Shown in pieces: positions 18,089 through 29,923 of a stretch of 64,000 nt of DNA (the stretch's first letter is position 1; each line of letters starts with the position of its first letter). This stretch comes from DASSBG01 sp035699085. GTDB taxonomy: Bacteria > Pseudomonadota > Gammaproteobacteria > Xanthomonadales > Rhodanobacteraceae. The notes beneath the pieces are model-generated. The model was not told the origin of the DNA. It saw nothing but the letters and a program-made list of their open reading frames with translations, and did no database searches. The stretch covers positions 19,075-83,074 of the forward strand of contig DASSBG010000001.1 in the NCBI GenBank assembly GCA_035699085.1, read 5' to 3'. The translations under genes were made by a program, and so were the position numbers.

Positions 18089-19303
18089 GTGATCGCCCCT
18101 CTGAAGCGCACGCTGGTTTTCCTTTTGCTGTGTATCGTCGTTGGCCTCGCGCTGGCCTTCGTGATCACCTCGTTCTGGCCAGGCGCCGGCAAACGGCTGC
18201 GCGCTGAACTGGGCCTGCCGAGCGCGCCGGTCGCCACCGTGCAGAGCCGCGAACCAGCGGCACCCGCCACCGGCGATGCCGCCCCGAAGACCTCCTTCAT
18301 GGCCGAATCCGCCGGCCCGGTCTCCTACGCCGAGGCGGTGCGCCGCGCGGCGCCGGCGGTGGTCAACATCTACGCCAACAAGGTGGTCACCGAACGCCAG
18401 GTGCGGGTCTACCCGGACCCGCTGATGCGCCGCCTGTTCGGCGGCATCGCCTTCGGCCCCGCGTACAAGCGCCGCGAGCAGAGCCTCGGCTCCGGCGTGA
18501 TCTTCAGCACGGATGGCTACGTGCTCACCAACAACCACGTCATCGCCGGCGCCGACAACATCCAGGTGCTGCTCTACGACGGCCGCGTGGCGCAGGCCAG
18601 GGTGGTCGGCACCGACGCCGACACCGACCTGGCGGTGCTGAAAATCAATGCGGACAACCTGCCCTCGATCGTGGTCGCGCAGGGCGGCCCACCCCAGGTC
18701 GGCGACGTGGTGCTCGCCATCGGCAACCCCTTCGGCATCGGCCAGACGGTCACCATGGGCATCGTCAGCGCGCTGTCTCGCCAGCTGACCACCTCGGCTT
18801 ACGAGGACTTCATCCAGACCGACGCGGCGATCAACTCGGGCAACTCCGGTGGCGCGCTCATCAACGCCCGCGGCGAGTTGGTCGGCATCAATACCGCGAT
18901 CTTCGGCCGCGGGGTCGGCGCCGAAGGCATCGGCTTTGCCATCCCGATGGACACGGCCGAATACGTGCTGCAGCAGATCATCGCCCACGGCGCCGTCGTG
19001 CGCGGCTGGATCGGCGCCGACTACGGCGCGCTGCGCCGGCAGCCCGGTGGCGCGCCGGTCGAGGGCGTGGTGGTGATGGCGATCTACCCCGGCAGCCCGG
19101 CGGCGAAGGCAGGCTTGCGGGTCGGGGACGTACTGCTGCAGCTGGACGGGCAGCCGATCGAGGGACCGTCCGCGCTGCGCAAGCGGGAGGCGGCGATCAA
19201 GCCGGGCACGCAGGTAAGCGTCGCCGGGCTGCGCGCGGGCAAGGCATTCAAGGTCGACATCGTGCTGGCCCGACGGCCATCGTTCAACCGCCAGGGCAGC
19301 TGA
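18089..19303 (+). CDS. degS: Membrane-anchored HtrA-family serine protease, DegS/DegQ-like
   Basis: A periplasmic serine protease held by an N-terminal membrane helix (about residues 8-27). The trypsin-like triad is His150 in TNNHVIAGAD, Asp180 in DTDLAVLKI and Ser253 in SGNSGGAL. One PDZ domain follows (about 300-395). One PDZ plus an anchor is the DegS layout; DegS cleaves anti-sigma RseA to start the envelope stress response. The 404-residue length is a little above E. coli DegS because of a loop at about residues 90-140. The start is GTG at 18089; the frame is open further upstream but that part lies in the petA antisense. It could equally be an algW/mucD-type homologue. Confidence 0.82.
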   Translation: MIAPLKRTLVFLLLCIVVGLALAFVITSFWPGAGKRLRAELGLPSAPVATVQSREPAAPATGDAAPKTSFMAESAGPVSYAEAVRRAAPAVVNIYANKVVTERQVRVYPDPLMRRLFGGIAFGPAYKRREQSLGSGVIFSTDGYVLTNNHVIAGADNIQVLLYDGRVAQARVVGTDADTDLAVLKINADNLPSIVVAQGGPPQVGDVVLAIGNPFGIGQTVTMGIVSALSRQLTTSAYEDFIQTDAAINSGNSGGALINARGELVGINTAIFGRGVGAEGIGFAIPMDTAEYVLQQIIAHGAVVRGWIGADYGALRRQPGGAPVEGVVVMAIYPGSPAAKAGLRVGDVLLQLDGQPIEGPSALRKREAAIKPGTQVSVAGLRAGKAFKVDIVLARRPSFNRQGS

Positions 19304-19322
19304 ACACGCGACGCGTCCGCGC

Positions 19323-20231
19323 TCAGTGGCTGGCGGCGACGCCCGCAGTCATGGCGCCGGCCGCCAGCCGCCGCTGGCGTGCCTCGCGATAGCGGCGGTG
19401 CAGCACGCCGACGCGCTTGACGTAGACGCGCGTCTCCGGATACGGCGGCACGCCGTGATACTTGCGCACGGCCGATTCGCCGGCGTTGTAGGCGGCCGTG
19501 GCCAGCGTCACGTCGCCATGGAAGTCGTGCAGCAGCCGGGCCAGGTAGCGTGCGCCGCCGCGGATGTTCTGCGCCGCGTCCCAGGCATTGTCGACGCCGA
19601 GACTGGCGGCGGTGGCCGGCATCAGCTGGGTCAGGCCTTGCGCGCCCTTGTTTGACTTGGCGTCCGGGTCAAAGGCGGATTCGGCGTGGATCAGCGCGCG
19701 CAACAGGCTGGGCTGGATACCGAACTCGGCGGCCGAGGCGTCGATCTCGTTGCGGAAGGCCGTGAGGTTGAGGGCCACGCTGCCCCAGTCAATCGCGGAG
19801 TGGACGTCGCAGGCGTAGCAGGTGTCGACGTAGTGGAACAGCACCGTGTACTTGCCGTCCGGCTTGACATTCGTATACAGCGGGATCGAGTGGTCGTGGT
19901 CCCACGATGCCTTGTACACGGTGCCGCGGCTGATGCGCACGCTGCCGGATTTGCCCGCGTGCCGCACGACCGTGGGCCCCGCCACCGCCTTGCCCTGCCG
20001 CTTGTCGCGATACACCGACTGGCCCGGCGCCGGCGCCGGCTGCGCCACCTCCGTGTAGCTGGCGAGGCGGTGGCATTGGCTGTAGCCGCTGGTGTTGCCG
20101 GTGTAGACGATGCGGCCGTGTTCGCCGCTGCACTTGTACAGGCTGCCGGCACGCGCCGGCCCGGCCCGGACAAACGCGAGCACCGCCAGCAGGCGGGCGG
20201 CGAGGACAACGGTGGTGGCAACGGCACGCAT
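19323..20231 (-). CDS. Lytic transglycosylase with SLT domain
   Basis: Likely cleaves peptidoglycan glycan strands in the periplasm. The 302-residue protein has a signal peptide (about 1-28), then a DUF4124-like segment (SLYKCSGEHGRIVYTGN), a middle region with a CYAC pair at 138-141, and a C-terminal SLT domain (about 165-280) with catalytic Glu184 in IHAESAFDP, followed by KGAQGLTQLMPATA and AAYNAGESAV. The ATG at 20231 gives the signal peptide; an extension to 20840 would only read antisense to miaB. It is convergent with the degS-like gene (19 bp) and divergent from miaB. Confidence 0.88.
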   Translation of the reverse strand: MRAVATTVVLAARLLAVLAFVRAGPARAGSLYKCSGEHGRIVYTGNTSGYSQCHRLASYTEVAQPAPAPGQSVYRDKRQGKAVAGPTVVRHAGKSGSVRISRGTVYKASWDHDHSIPLYTNVKPDGKYTVLFHYVDTCYACDVHSAIDWGSVALNLTAFRNEIDASAAEFGIQPSLLRALIHAESAFDPDAKSNKGAQGLTQLMPATAASLGVDNAWDAAQNIRGGARYLARLLHDFHGDVTLATAAYNAGESAVRKYHGVPPYPETRVYVKRVGVLHRRYREARQRRLAAGAMTAGVAASH

Positions 20232-20364
20232 GGCCGCAAGTGTAGGATGAATGGCCGCTAAAATCAGTGATTTCTGCCCGATTCCGTCGGCACCGCGGGA
20301 CCGCGACCGGCAGCGCCTGCTGCCTGCGCTAAAATCGCCCGTTCCACCCGTCGATTCCAGGACC

Positions 20365-21702
20365 ATGAGCGGCAAGCTTTTCATCAAGACCCACGGCTGC
20401 CAGATGAACGAGTACGACTCGGCGCGCATGGCCGACGTGCTGCGCGCATCGCATGGCCTGGAGCTGACCGCGGACGAATCCGAGGCCGACGTCATCCTGA
20501 TCAACACCTGCTCCATCCGCGAGAAGGCGCAGGAGAAGGTCTTCAGCCAGCTCGGACGCTGGAAATCGCTGAAGAAGGACGGCAAGCCGGTGCTGATCGG
20601 CGTCGGCGGCTGCGTCGCATCGCAGGAGGGCGAGGCCATCGTCAAGCGCGCGCCCCACGTCGACCTGGTGTTCGGCCCGCAGACCCTGCACCGGCTGCCC
20701 GAGATGATCGATGCCAACCGCGCAACCCGGCGTCCGCAGGTCGACATCAGCTTTCCCGAGATCGAAAAGTTCGACCGCCTGCCCGATCCGCGCGCCGAGG
20801 GCCCGACGGCCTTCGTCTCGATCATGGAGGGCTGCTCCAAGTACTGCAGCTACTGCGTGGTGCCCTACACCCGCGGCGAGGAGATCAGCCGGCCCTTCGA
20901 CGACGTGATCGGCGAGGTGGCAATGCTGGCCGACCAGGGCGTGCGCGAGGTGAACCTGCTGGGCCAGAACGTCAACGCGTACCGCGGCCCGATGTTCGAC
21001 GGCGGCGTCGCCGACCTCGCGGTGCTGATTCACGCCATCGCCGAGATCGACGGCATCGGCCGCATCCGTTTCACGACCTCGCACCCGGTGGAGTTCTCCG
21101 ACTCGCTGATCGAGGCCTACGCCAACGTACGCAAGCTGGCCAACTACCTGCACCTGCCGGTTCAGGCCGGCTCGGACCGCATCCTCTCGGCGATGAAACG
21201 CGGCTACACCGCGCTCGAATACAAGCAGCGCATCCGCAAGTTGCGTGCGGTGCGGCCGGACATCTCCATCAGCTCGGACTTCATCGTCGGTTTTCCCGGC
21301 GAAACCGACCACGATTTCGAGCAGACCATGAAGCTGATCGACGACGTCGGCTTCGACCAGAGCTTCAGCTTCATCTACTCGCGCCGGCCCGGCACGCCGG
21401 CATCCAATTTGCCCGACGACACCAGCGACGCCTTGAAGCACGAGCGCCTGGCGCGGCTGCAGGCCGCGATCGCCGCCAATGCGAAAAAAATCAGCGAGGC
21501 CATGGTCGGCACCACGCAGACGGTGCTGGTCGAGGGCCCGTCGAAGAAGAATCCCAGCGAGATGGCCGGCCGCACCGAAAACATGCGCTTCGTCAATTTC
21601 GCCGGCGACCCACGCATGGTCGGTCAGTTCGTCGACGTCACGATCACCCGGGCCATGTCCAACTCGTTGCGCGGCCGGGTGGCGGCAGTCGCCGTCGCCT
21701 GA
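20365..21702 (+). CDS. miaB: tRNA-2-methylthio-N6-dimethylallyladenosine synthase
   Basis: A radical-SAM methylthiotransferase that adds the 2-methylthio group to i6A37 of tRNAs reading UNN codons. The 445-residue protein has the N-terminal MTTase domain with three cluster cysteines (Cys12, Cys49, Cys83), the radical-SAM motif CSKYCSYC (Cys157, 161, 164) and a C-terminal TRAM domain (about 375-440, VLVEGPSKKNP). ATG at 20365 gives the standard MSGKLFIKTHGCQMN start. It stands alone, divergent from the lytic transglycosylase gene. Confidence 0.95.
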   Translation: MSGKLFIKTHGCQMNEYDSARMADVLRASHGLELTADESEADVILINTCSIREKAQEKVFSQLGRWKSLKKDGKPVLIGVGGCVASQEGEAIVKRAPHVDLVFGPQTLHRLPEMIDANRATRRPQVDISFPEIEKFDRLPDPRAEGPTAFVSIMEGCSKYCSYCVVPYTRGEEISRPFDDVIGEVAMLADQGVREVNLLGQNVNAYRGPMFDGGVADLAVLIHAIAEIDGIGRIRFTTSHPVEFSDSLIEAYANVRKLANYLHLPVQAGSDRILSAMKRGYTALEYKQRIRKLRAVRPDISISSDFIVGFPGETDHDFEQTMKLIDDVGFDQSFSFIYSRRPGTPASNLPDDTSDALKHERLARLQAAIAANAKKISEAMVGTTQTVLVEGPSKKNPSEMAGRTENMRFVNFAGDPRMVGQFVDVTITRAMSNSLRGRVAAVAVA

Positions 21703-21816
21703 GCCATCGGCCGGAGGACGCGCCGACGGCGTCTTCGCCAGCGGCGCGCCGCCGGTGCAGTGGCATGCAGTGTCGCTATGGCATCATGGCTGCTTGACTC
21801 GAGAGGGACGGCAGCG

Positions 21817-23205
21817 ATGGCTTTGCCCAAATCCGACGCCTTCGTTTTTTTCGGTGCGACCGGCGACCTTGCCTACAAGCAGATTTTCCCGGCGCTGCAG
21901 GCGCTGGCGCGCGAAGGCCGGCTGGAGATGCCGGTGATCGGCGTCGCCAAGTCGGACTGGACCACCGAGCATCTCTGCGAGCGCGCCCGCGCCAGCATCG
22001 AGGAGCACAGCACCTTTGACCCCGAGGCCTTCGAGCGGCTGTGCGGGCGAATGCTCTATCTCGACGGCGACTACAACGACCCGGCGGTATTCCAGAAGCT
22101 CCGCGAGGCGCTGGGCGAGGCGCGCCACCCGCTGCACTACCTGGCGATCCCGCCCAGCCTGTTTGCCACCGTGATCGAGGCGCTGGCCGCCTCGGGTTGC
22201 GCCAGCGAGGCGCGGGTCATCGTGGAGAAGCCCTTCGGCCGCGACCTCGCCAGCGCCCACGCGCTGAACGAAACCCTGCACAGTGCGTTCGACGAGTCGT
22301 CGGTGTTCCGCATCGACCATTACCTCGGCAAGGAGCCGGTGCAGAACCTGCTGTTCTTCCGCTTCGCCAACGCCTTCCTCGAACCGATCTGGAACCGCGA
22401 CCACGTCGCCAGCGTGCAGATCACGATGGCAGAGTCGTTCGGCGTCAAGGGCCGCGGCCATTTCTACGAAGAGGTGGGCGCGATCCGCGACGTCATCCAG
22501 AACCACATGCTGCAGGTGCTGACGCTGCTGGCGATGAACATCCCCATCGACCAGAGCCCGCAGGCCCTGCGCAGCGAAAAGCTGCGCTTGTTCCGCTCGA
22601 TCCGGCCGCTGACGCCGGCCAACGTGGTGCGTGGCCAGTTCAAGGGCTACCGCGCGGTCGACGGCGTGGCACCCGACTCCGAGGTCGAGACCTTCGCCGC
22701 CGTGCGCCTGCACATCGACACCTGGCGCTGGGCCGGCGTGCCCTTCTACATCCGTGCGGGCAAGCGGCTGCCGATCACCTGCACCGAGGTGCGGGTCGAG
22801 CTGAAGCGGCCGCCGCAGCATCTGTTCAGCGATGACCACCCGCAGCACCCCAATTACCTGCGTTTCCGCGTCAGCCCGCAGGTGCAGATCGCCATCGGCG
22901 CGCGGGCCAAGGCCGCCGGCGAAGGCATGACCGGCAGCGACGTGGAACTGGTGGTGCACGATGACACCAGCGACGACATGCTGCCCTACGAGCGCCTGCT
23001 CAGCGACGCCATGCGCGGCGACGCCTCGCTGTTCACCCGCGACGATTGCGTCGAGGCGGCATGGCGCATCGTCGACCCGGTGCTCGGCAACGTGGTGCCG
23101 CTTGGGTTCTACGAGCCCGGCACCTGGGGCCCGGCCTCGGCCGAGGACCTGATCATCGGCCATGACCGCTGGCACGACCCCGTGCTCGAGGTCGCGCGGC
23201 CGTGA
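21817..23205 (+). CDS. zwf: Glucose-6-phosphate 1-dehydrogenase
   Basis: Oxidises glucose-6-phosphate to 6-phosphogluconolactone with NAD(P)+, the entry to the oxidative pentose phosphate and Entner-Doudoroff routes. The 462-residue protein has the dinucleotide motif GATGDL at 13-18 and the substrate-binding motif RIDHYLGKEPVQN from residue 165. Start ATG at 21817 (MALPKSD) follows a GAGAGGGA ribosome site; the upstream ATG at 21760 is too far. It leads the zwf-tal-pgi-pgm-tkt block, with a 193-bp gap before tal. Confidence 0.95.
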   Translation: MALPKSDAFVFFGATGDLAYKQIFPALQALAREGRLEMPVIGVAKSDWTTEHLCERARASIEEHSTFDPEAFERLCGRMLYLDGDYNDPAVFQKLREALGEARHPLHYLAIPPSLFATVIEALAASGCASEARVIVEKPFGRDLASAHALNETLHSAFDESSVFRIDHYLGKEPVQNLLFFRFANAFLEPIWNRDHVASVQITMAESFGVKGRGHFYEEVGAIRDVIQNHMLQVLTLLAMNIPIDQSPQALRSEKLRLFRSIRPLTPANVVRGQFKGYRAVDGVAPDSEVETFAAVRLHIDTWRWAGVPFYIRAGKRLPITCTEVRVELKRPPQHLFSDDHPQHPNYLRFRVSPQVQIAIGARAKAAGEGMTGSDVELVVHDDTSDDMLPYERLLSDAMRGDASLFTRDDCVEAAWRIVDPVLGNVVPLGFYEPGTWGPASAEDLIIGHDRWHDPVLEVARP

Positions 23206-23398
23206 CGCCGCGCGCCCACTGGCCCGGTACGGCCACGCACGCAGGCCGCCTTTCACGCTGGATTGTCGCTTCACCGGCTACCGTTGCCCGGATGCGGCCG
23301 GGCGTCCGCACGCCGCACGCCGCAGCGGCCCGACCGGCAGTGGCCAATGCTTCCGCCGCGGTGCCTTGCGAGCGCCGCCCACCCTTGAAGGAGATCGC

Positions 23399-24480
23399 AT
23401 GAACGCGACCCGGAAACTGCACGACCTTGGCCAGAGCCTGTGGCTGGACAACATCACCCGCGAGCTGCTCGACGACGGCACCATCGCCGGCTACGTCAAG
23501 GATCTCTCGGTCACCGGCCTGACTTCCAACCCCAGCATCTTCCAGAAGGCGATGGCTGGCGGCCCCGCCTACGACCAGGCCATCGCCGCTGCCGACCCGG
23601 GGCAGTCGACCGAGGCGCTGTTCGTCGAGCTTGCGCTGGACGACCTGCGCGGCGCGGCCAGGCTGTTCGAGCCGGCGCACGAGGCCACCGGTGGCGTCGA
23701 CGGCTGGGTCTCGATGGAAGTCTCGCCCCTGCTCGCCAACGACACCGATGGCAGCATCGAGGCCGCCCGCCGCATCCACGACCAGGCCGCCTGCAAGAAC
23801 CTGTTCGTCAAGATTCCCGGCACGCCGGCCGGCCTGCCGGCGATCGAGGAATCGATCTTCGCCGGCGTGCCGATCAACGTCACCCTGCTGTTCTCGCGCG
23901 AGCAGTACCTCGCGGCCGCAGACGCCTGGTTGCGCGGCATCGAGCGGCGCATCGAGGCCGGGCTGGACCCCAAGGTGCCATCGGTCGGTTCGCTCTTCAT
24001 CAGCCGCTGGGACGTGGCGGTCAAGGACCAGGTACCGAAGGACCTGCGCAACACGCTTGGCATCGCCGTCGCCGGCCGCGTCTACCGCGCCTATTGCGGG
24101 TGGTTGCAGTCGCCGCGCGTGCGCGCCGTGGCCGAGGCGGGCGTCCAGCCGCAACGCCTGCTGTGGGCCAGCACCAGCACCAAGGACCCCGATGCCCGCG
24201 ACACGCTATACATCGAAGCGCTGGCTGCACCGGACACCATCAACACCATGCCCGGCAAAACCCTGCACGCCTTCGCCGACCACGGCCACGTCGGCGAGCC
24301 GATGGACCCGCAGGCCACCGAGGCCGAGGCGATGCTGGCGCGGCTGGGCGAGGCGGGCGTCGACATTGATGTGGTGGCCGCGCAGCTCCAGCGTGAGGGT
24401 ACGGCCTCGTTCGACGCCTCCTGGCACAAGCTGATGGGCGGCCTGGAGGCCAAGCGCAAGTCACTCGCCGGAGACGGCAA

Positions 24481-24484
<4 letters not shown>
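23399..24484 (+). CDS. tal: Transaldolase (type 2)
   Basis: Transfers a dihydroxyacetone unit between sedoheptulose-7-phosphate and glyceraldehyde-3-phosphate in the nonoxidative pentose phosphate pathway. The 361-residue length and VTGLTSNPSIFQKAM start region are of the type 2 (long) subfamily. The Schiff-base lysine is Lys138 in NLFVKIPGTP. ATG at 23399 follows a good AAGGAGA at 23388-23394. Its stop overlaps the pgi GTG start by 4 bp. Confidence 0.95.
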
Positions 24485-26123
<1,639 letters not shown>

Positions 26124-26127
<4 letters not shown>

Positions 26128-27794
26128 GCGAGGAGCTGAGCCCGCTGGCGGGCAAGCCGCTGCCGGCCTCCGCGCTGGTCGATGTCGACGCGCTGCTGGC
26201 GGCCTACGCCAGCGAGCGCCCGGACCCGACGCAGCCGACGCAGCGCATCGCCTTCGGCACGTCCGGCCACCGCGGCTCGTCGCTGGCCCGCAGTTTCAAC
26301 GAATGGCACGTGCTGGCGGTGACCCAGGCGATCTGCGACCACCGCGAGCTGCACGGGGTCGACGGCCCGCTGTTCATCGGCTGCGACAGCCACGCATTGT
26401 CGCTGCCGGCCTTCGAGAGCGCGCTGGAGGTGCTGGCGGCCAACGGCGTACCGACCCGCATCTCTGCCGGCGGCGAGTTCACGCCGACACCGGCGCTGTC
26501 GCTCGCCATCGTCGACCACAACCGCGGCCGCGATCATGGCCTGGCCGACGGCATCGTCATCACGCCCTCGCACAACCCGCCCGAGCACGGCGGCCTGAAG
26601 TACAACCCCAGCCATGGCGGCCCGGCCGACACCGCCACCACGCGCTGGATCGAAGAGCGCGCCAACGACTGCCTCGCCGCCGGCCTGCAGGGCGTGCGGC
26701 GCCTGCCGCTGGCGCAGGCGCGGCGCAGCGACAACGTCGCCGAATACGACTTCCTCGGCGCCTACGTGGCGGCACTCGGCGAGGTGGTTGACTTCGCTGT
26801 CATCCGCGGCGCCGGCGTGCGCCTCGGGGTCGATCCACTGGGCGGCGCGGGCGTGCACTACTGGGCGGCGATCGCAGACAGGTACGGCATTGGCCTTGAA
26901 GTGGTCGATGACGCCGTCGACCCGCGCTTCGGCTTCATGACCGCCGACTGGGACGGCCGCATCCGCATGGATCCGTCCTCGCGCCATGCCATGCAGCGGC
27001 TGCTCGGCCTGAAGGATCGGTTCGACGTCGCCTTCGCCTGCGACACCGACCACGACCGCCACGGCATCGTCACCCGCAGCGCCGGGCTGATGCCGTCCAA
27101 CCATTTCCTCTCGGTGCTGGTGCACGAGTTGTTCACGCAGCGCCCGGACTGGCCGGTCACGGCGGCAGTCGGCAAGACCGCGGTCACCACCGCATTGATC
27201 GACCGCATCGCCACCGCGCTGGACCGGCCGCTGTACGAGGTTCCGGTCGGCTTCAAGTGGTTTGCGCCGGGCCTTGCCGACGCCAGCCTGGGCTTCGGCT
27301 GCGAGGAAAGCGCCGGCGCCTCCTTCCTGCGCCGCGACGGCCGCAGCTGGACCACCGACAAGGACGGCATCGCGCCGTCGCTGCTGGCCGCCGAAATGAC
27401 CGCGCGGCACGGCCGCGACCCCGGCGAACTCTACGCCGCGCTGGCCGGGCGCTTCGGCGCGCCCGCCAGCGCCCGCGTCGACGCCACCGCCACGCCGGAG
27501 CAGAAGCGCCGGCTGGCCGCGCTGACGCCGCAGGCGGTGCGCATCGACAGCCTGGCCGGCGAGCCCGTACACTCGCTGACCAGCACGGCGGCCGGCAACG
27601 GCCAGCCCATCGGCGGCATCAAGGCGATCGCCGACAGCGGCTGGTTCGCGGCGCGGCCCTCGGGCACCGAGGACATCTACAAGATCTACGCCGAAAGCTT
27701 CAAGGGCGAAGAGCACCTGCGGCGCCTGCTCGACGAGGCCCGCGCCGTGGTCGACCGCGCCCTTTCGCAACCATCCGCCGAGGAACCCTCATGA
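26124..27794 (+). CDS. pgm: Phosphoglucomutase (alpha-D-glucose phosphate-specific)
   Basis: Interconverts glucose-1-phosphate and glucose-6-phosphate, joining the sugar-phosphate pool to UDP-glucose and glycogen or polysaccharide synthesis. The 556-residue protein has FGTSGHRG, the phosphoserine Ser149 in TPSHNPP, the Mg loop DTDHDR at 307-312, GCEESAG and the phosphate-binding ARPSGTED near the C-terminus. It overlaps pgi upstream and tkt downstream, each by 4 bp (ATGA). Confidence 0.95.
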
Positions 27795-29836
27795 GCAAGC
27801 AACTGGACCAGCAATGCATCGACACCCTGCGCTTCCTGTCGGTGGACATGGTGCAGAAAGCCAACTCCGGCCACCCCGGCCTGCCGCTGGGTGCGGCGCC
27901 GATGGCGTATGTGCTGTGGGACCGCTTCCTCAAGCATCACCCAGAGGACCCGCAGTGGTTCGACCGCGACCGCTTCGTGCTGTCGGCCGGGCATGGCTCG
28001 GCGCTTCTCTACAGCCTGTTGTTCATGGCCGGCTATGACCTGACGCTGGACGACATCAAGCAGTTCCGCCAGTGGGGCAGCCGCACGCCGGGCCATCCCG
28101 AGCGCGGCGACACGCCCGGCGTCGAGATCACCACCGGCCCGCTGGGCCAGGGCGTCGGCAACGCCGTCGGCATGGCCATCGCCGAGGCGCAGATGGCGGC
28201 CCGCTACAACCGCCCTGGCCACACCATCATCGACCACCGCACCTGGGCCATCGTCAGCGACGGCGACCTCATGGAGGGCATCGCGGCCGAGGCCGCCTCG
28301 CTGGCCGGCCATCTCAAGCTTGGCAAGCTCAACTGCCTGTACGACGACAACCTGGTGACGCTGGCCGCCGGCACGCCGATCACCTTCACCGAGCAACGCG
28401 CGGCGCGCTTCCAGTCCTATGGCTGGCATACCTGCATCGTCGACGACGGCAACGACCTCGACGCCATCGACGCGGCCCTCAAGGAAGCCGAAGCCGAGAC
28501 CCGCAAGCCCTCGCTGATCCTCGTGCGCACGCACATCGGCTTCGGCTCGCCGGAACAGGACAGCTTCAAGGCCCACGGCTCGCCACTGGGCGAAGAGGAC
28601 GTCGCCGCCACCAAGCGCAACCTTGGCTGGCCGGTCGAACCGGACTTCCTGGTGCCCGACGAGGCGCGCGAGCACATGCGCCAGGCGCAGGCGCGCGGGC
28701 GCGAGGCCGAGCAGGCCTGGAAGCAGCGCATGGCCGGGTACGCCAAGGCCTTTCCCGACTTGGCGGCAGAGCTGAAGCAGACCCTCGCCGACGAGCGGCC
28801 CGACGGTTGGGATGCCGACATTCCCGTGTTCAAGGCCGACCCCAAGGGCCTGGCGACGCGCAAGGCCGGCGGCCAGGTGATGAACGCCATCGCGCCGAAG
28901 CTGCCACCACTGACTGGCGGTTCGGCTGACCTCAATCCCTCGACGTACACGGCGTTGAAGGGCCTGGGCGATTTCAATCCGCCCGACACCGAAGGCATGG
29001 ACGAGCAGGGCTCCGACGGCGGCGGCTGGAGCTACGCCGGGCGCAACATCCATTTCGGCGTGCGCGAGCACGCCATGGGCGCGATCGCCAACGGCATGGC
29101 CGCGCATGGCGGCACCCTGCCCTTCACCGCCACCTTCCTGACCTTCTCCGACTACATGCGGCCGTCGATCCGGCTGGCGGCGCTGATGGGCCTGCAGGTC
29201 ATCTTCGTATTCACGCACGACAGCATCGCGCTCGGCGAGGACGGCCCGACCCACCAGTCGGTAGAGCACGTGGCGGCGCTGCGCGCGATCCCGCACCTGC
29301 AGGTGATCCGGCCCGCCGACGCCAATGAGGTGGCGGTGGCCTGGCGCGTCGCCATCGAAACCGGCACCGGCCCGACCACGCTGATCATGTCGCGGCAGAA
29401 CCTGCCGACGCTGGACCGCGAGCGCTACGCCGACGCCGACGGCCTGCGCCGGGGCGCCTACGTCCTCAGCGACGCCGACGACGCCACGCCGGACCTCATC
29501 CTGATCGCCACCGGCTCCGAGGTGCACCTGGCGGCCGAGGCGGCCGAAGCGCTGGGCAAGGAGGGCATCGCCGCGCGCGTCGTTTCCATGCCGTGCCAGG
29601 AGCTGTTCGACGCCCAGCCACAGAGCTACCGCGACAGCGTGCTGCCGCCGTCGGTGACGGCGCGGCTGTCGATCGAGGCCGGCATCAGCCAGGGCTGGCG
29701 CCGCTACGTCGGCGACCGTGGCGACATCCTTGCCGTCGACCGCTTCGGCGCCTCGGCACCCGGCGACGTGGTCATGGACAAGTACGGCTTCAACGTCGAC
29801 AACGTCGTCAAGCTCGCCAAGGCTCTCGTCGGCTGA
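27791..29836 (+). CDS. tkt: Transketolase
   Basis: Thiamine diphosphate enzyme moving two-carbon units in the pentose phosphate pathway. The 681-residue protein has the N-terminal signature ANSGHPGLPLG, SAGHGSALLYSLL, the cofactor motif SDGDLMEG...YDDN, and the pyrimidine-binding domain with FGVREHAMGAIANG and GLQVIFVFTHDSI. The segment after YDDN reads LVTLAAGTPITFTE, a variant different from the E. coli ISIDG form. It ends the operon; a repeat array begins 88 bp later. Confidence 0.95.
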   Translation: MSKQLDQQCIDTLRFLSVDMVQKANSGHPGLPLGAAPMAYVLWDRFLKHHPEDPQWFDRDRFVLSAGHGSALLYSLLFMAGYDLTLDDIKQFRQWGSRTPGHPERGDTPGVEITTGPLGQGVGNAVGMAIAEAQMAARYNRPGHTIIDHRTWAIVSDGDLMEGIAAEAASLAGHLKLGKLNCLYDDNLVTLAAGTPITFTEQRAARFQSYGWHTCIVDDGNDLDAIDAALKEAEAETRKPSLILVRTHIGFGSPEQDSFKAHGSPLGEEDVAATKRNLGWPVEPDFLVPDEAREHMRQAQARGREAEQAWKQRMAGYAKAFPDLAAELKQTLADERPDGWDADIPVFKADPKGLATRKAGGQVMNAIAPKLPPLTGGSADLNPSTYTALKGLGDFNPPDTEGMDEQGSDGGGWSYAGRNIHFGVREHAMGAIANGMAAHGGTLPFTATFLTFSDYMRPSIRLAALMGLQVIFVFTHDSIALGEDGPTHQSVEHVAALRAIPHLQVIRPADANEVAVAWRVAIETGTGPTTLIMSRQNLPTLDRERYADADGLRRGAYVLSDADDATPDLILIATGSEVHLAAEAAEALGKEGIAARVVSMPCQELFDAQPQSYRDSVLPPSVTARLSIEAGISQGWRRYVGDRGDILAVDRFGASAPGDVVMDKYGFNVDNVVKLAKALVG

Positions 29837-29923
29837 CCGGCGGCAGTCCACGCCGCTCAACCGCCGCGCGGCCTTCGGCCGAGCCCAGGCCGGTTCCGCC
29901 GGACAGCCGCGGCGGCGCAGCAT

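Noticed and set aside
19323..20840. 505-codon version of the lytic transglycosylase
   Set aside because: The extra N-terminal part is antisense to miaB; the signal peptide begins at 20231.
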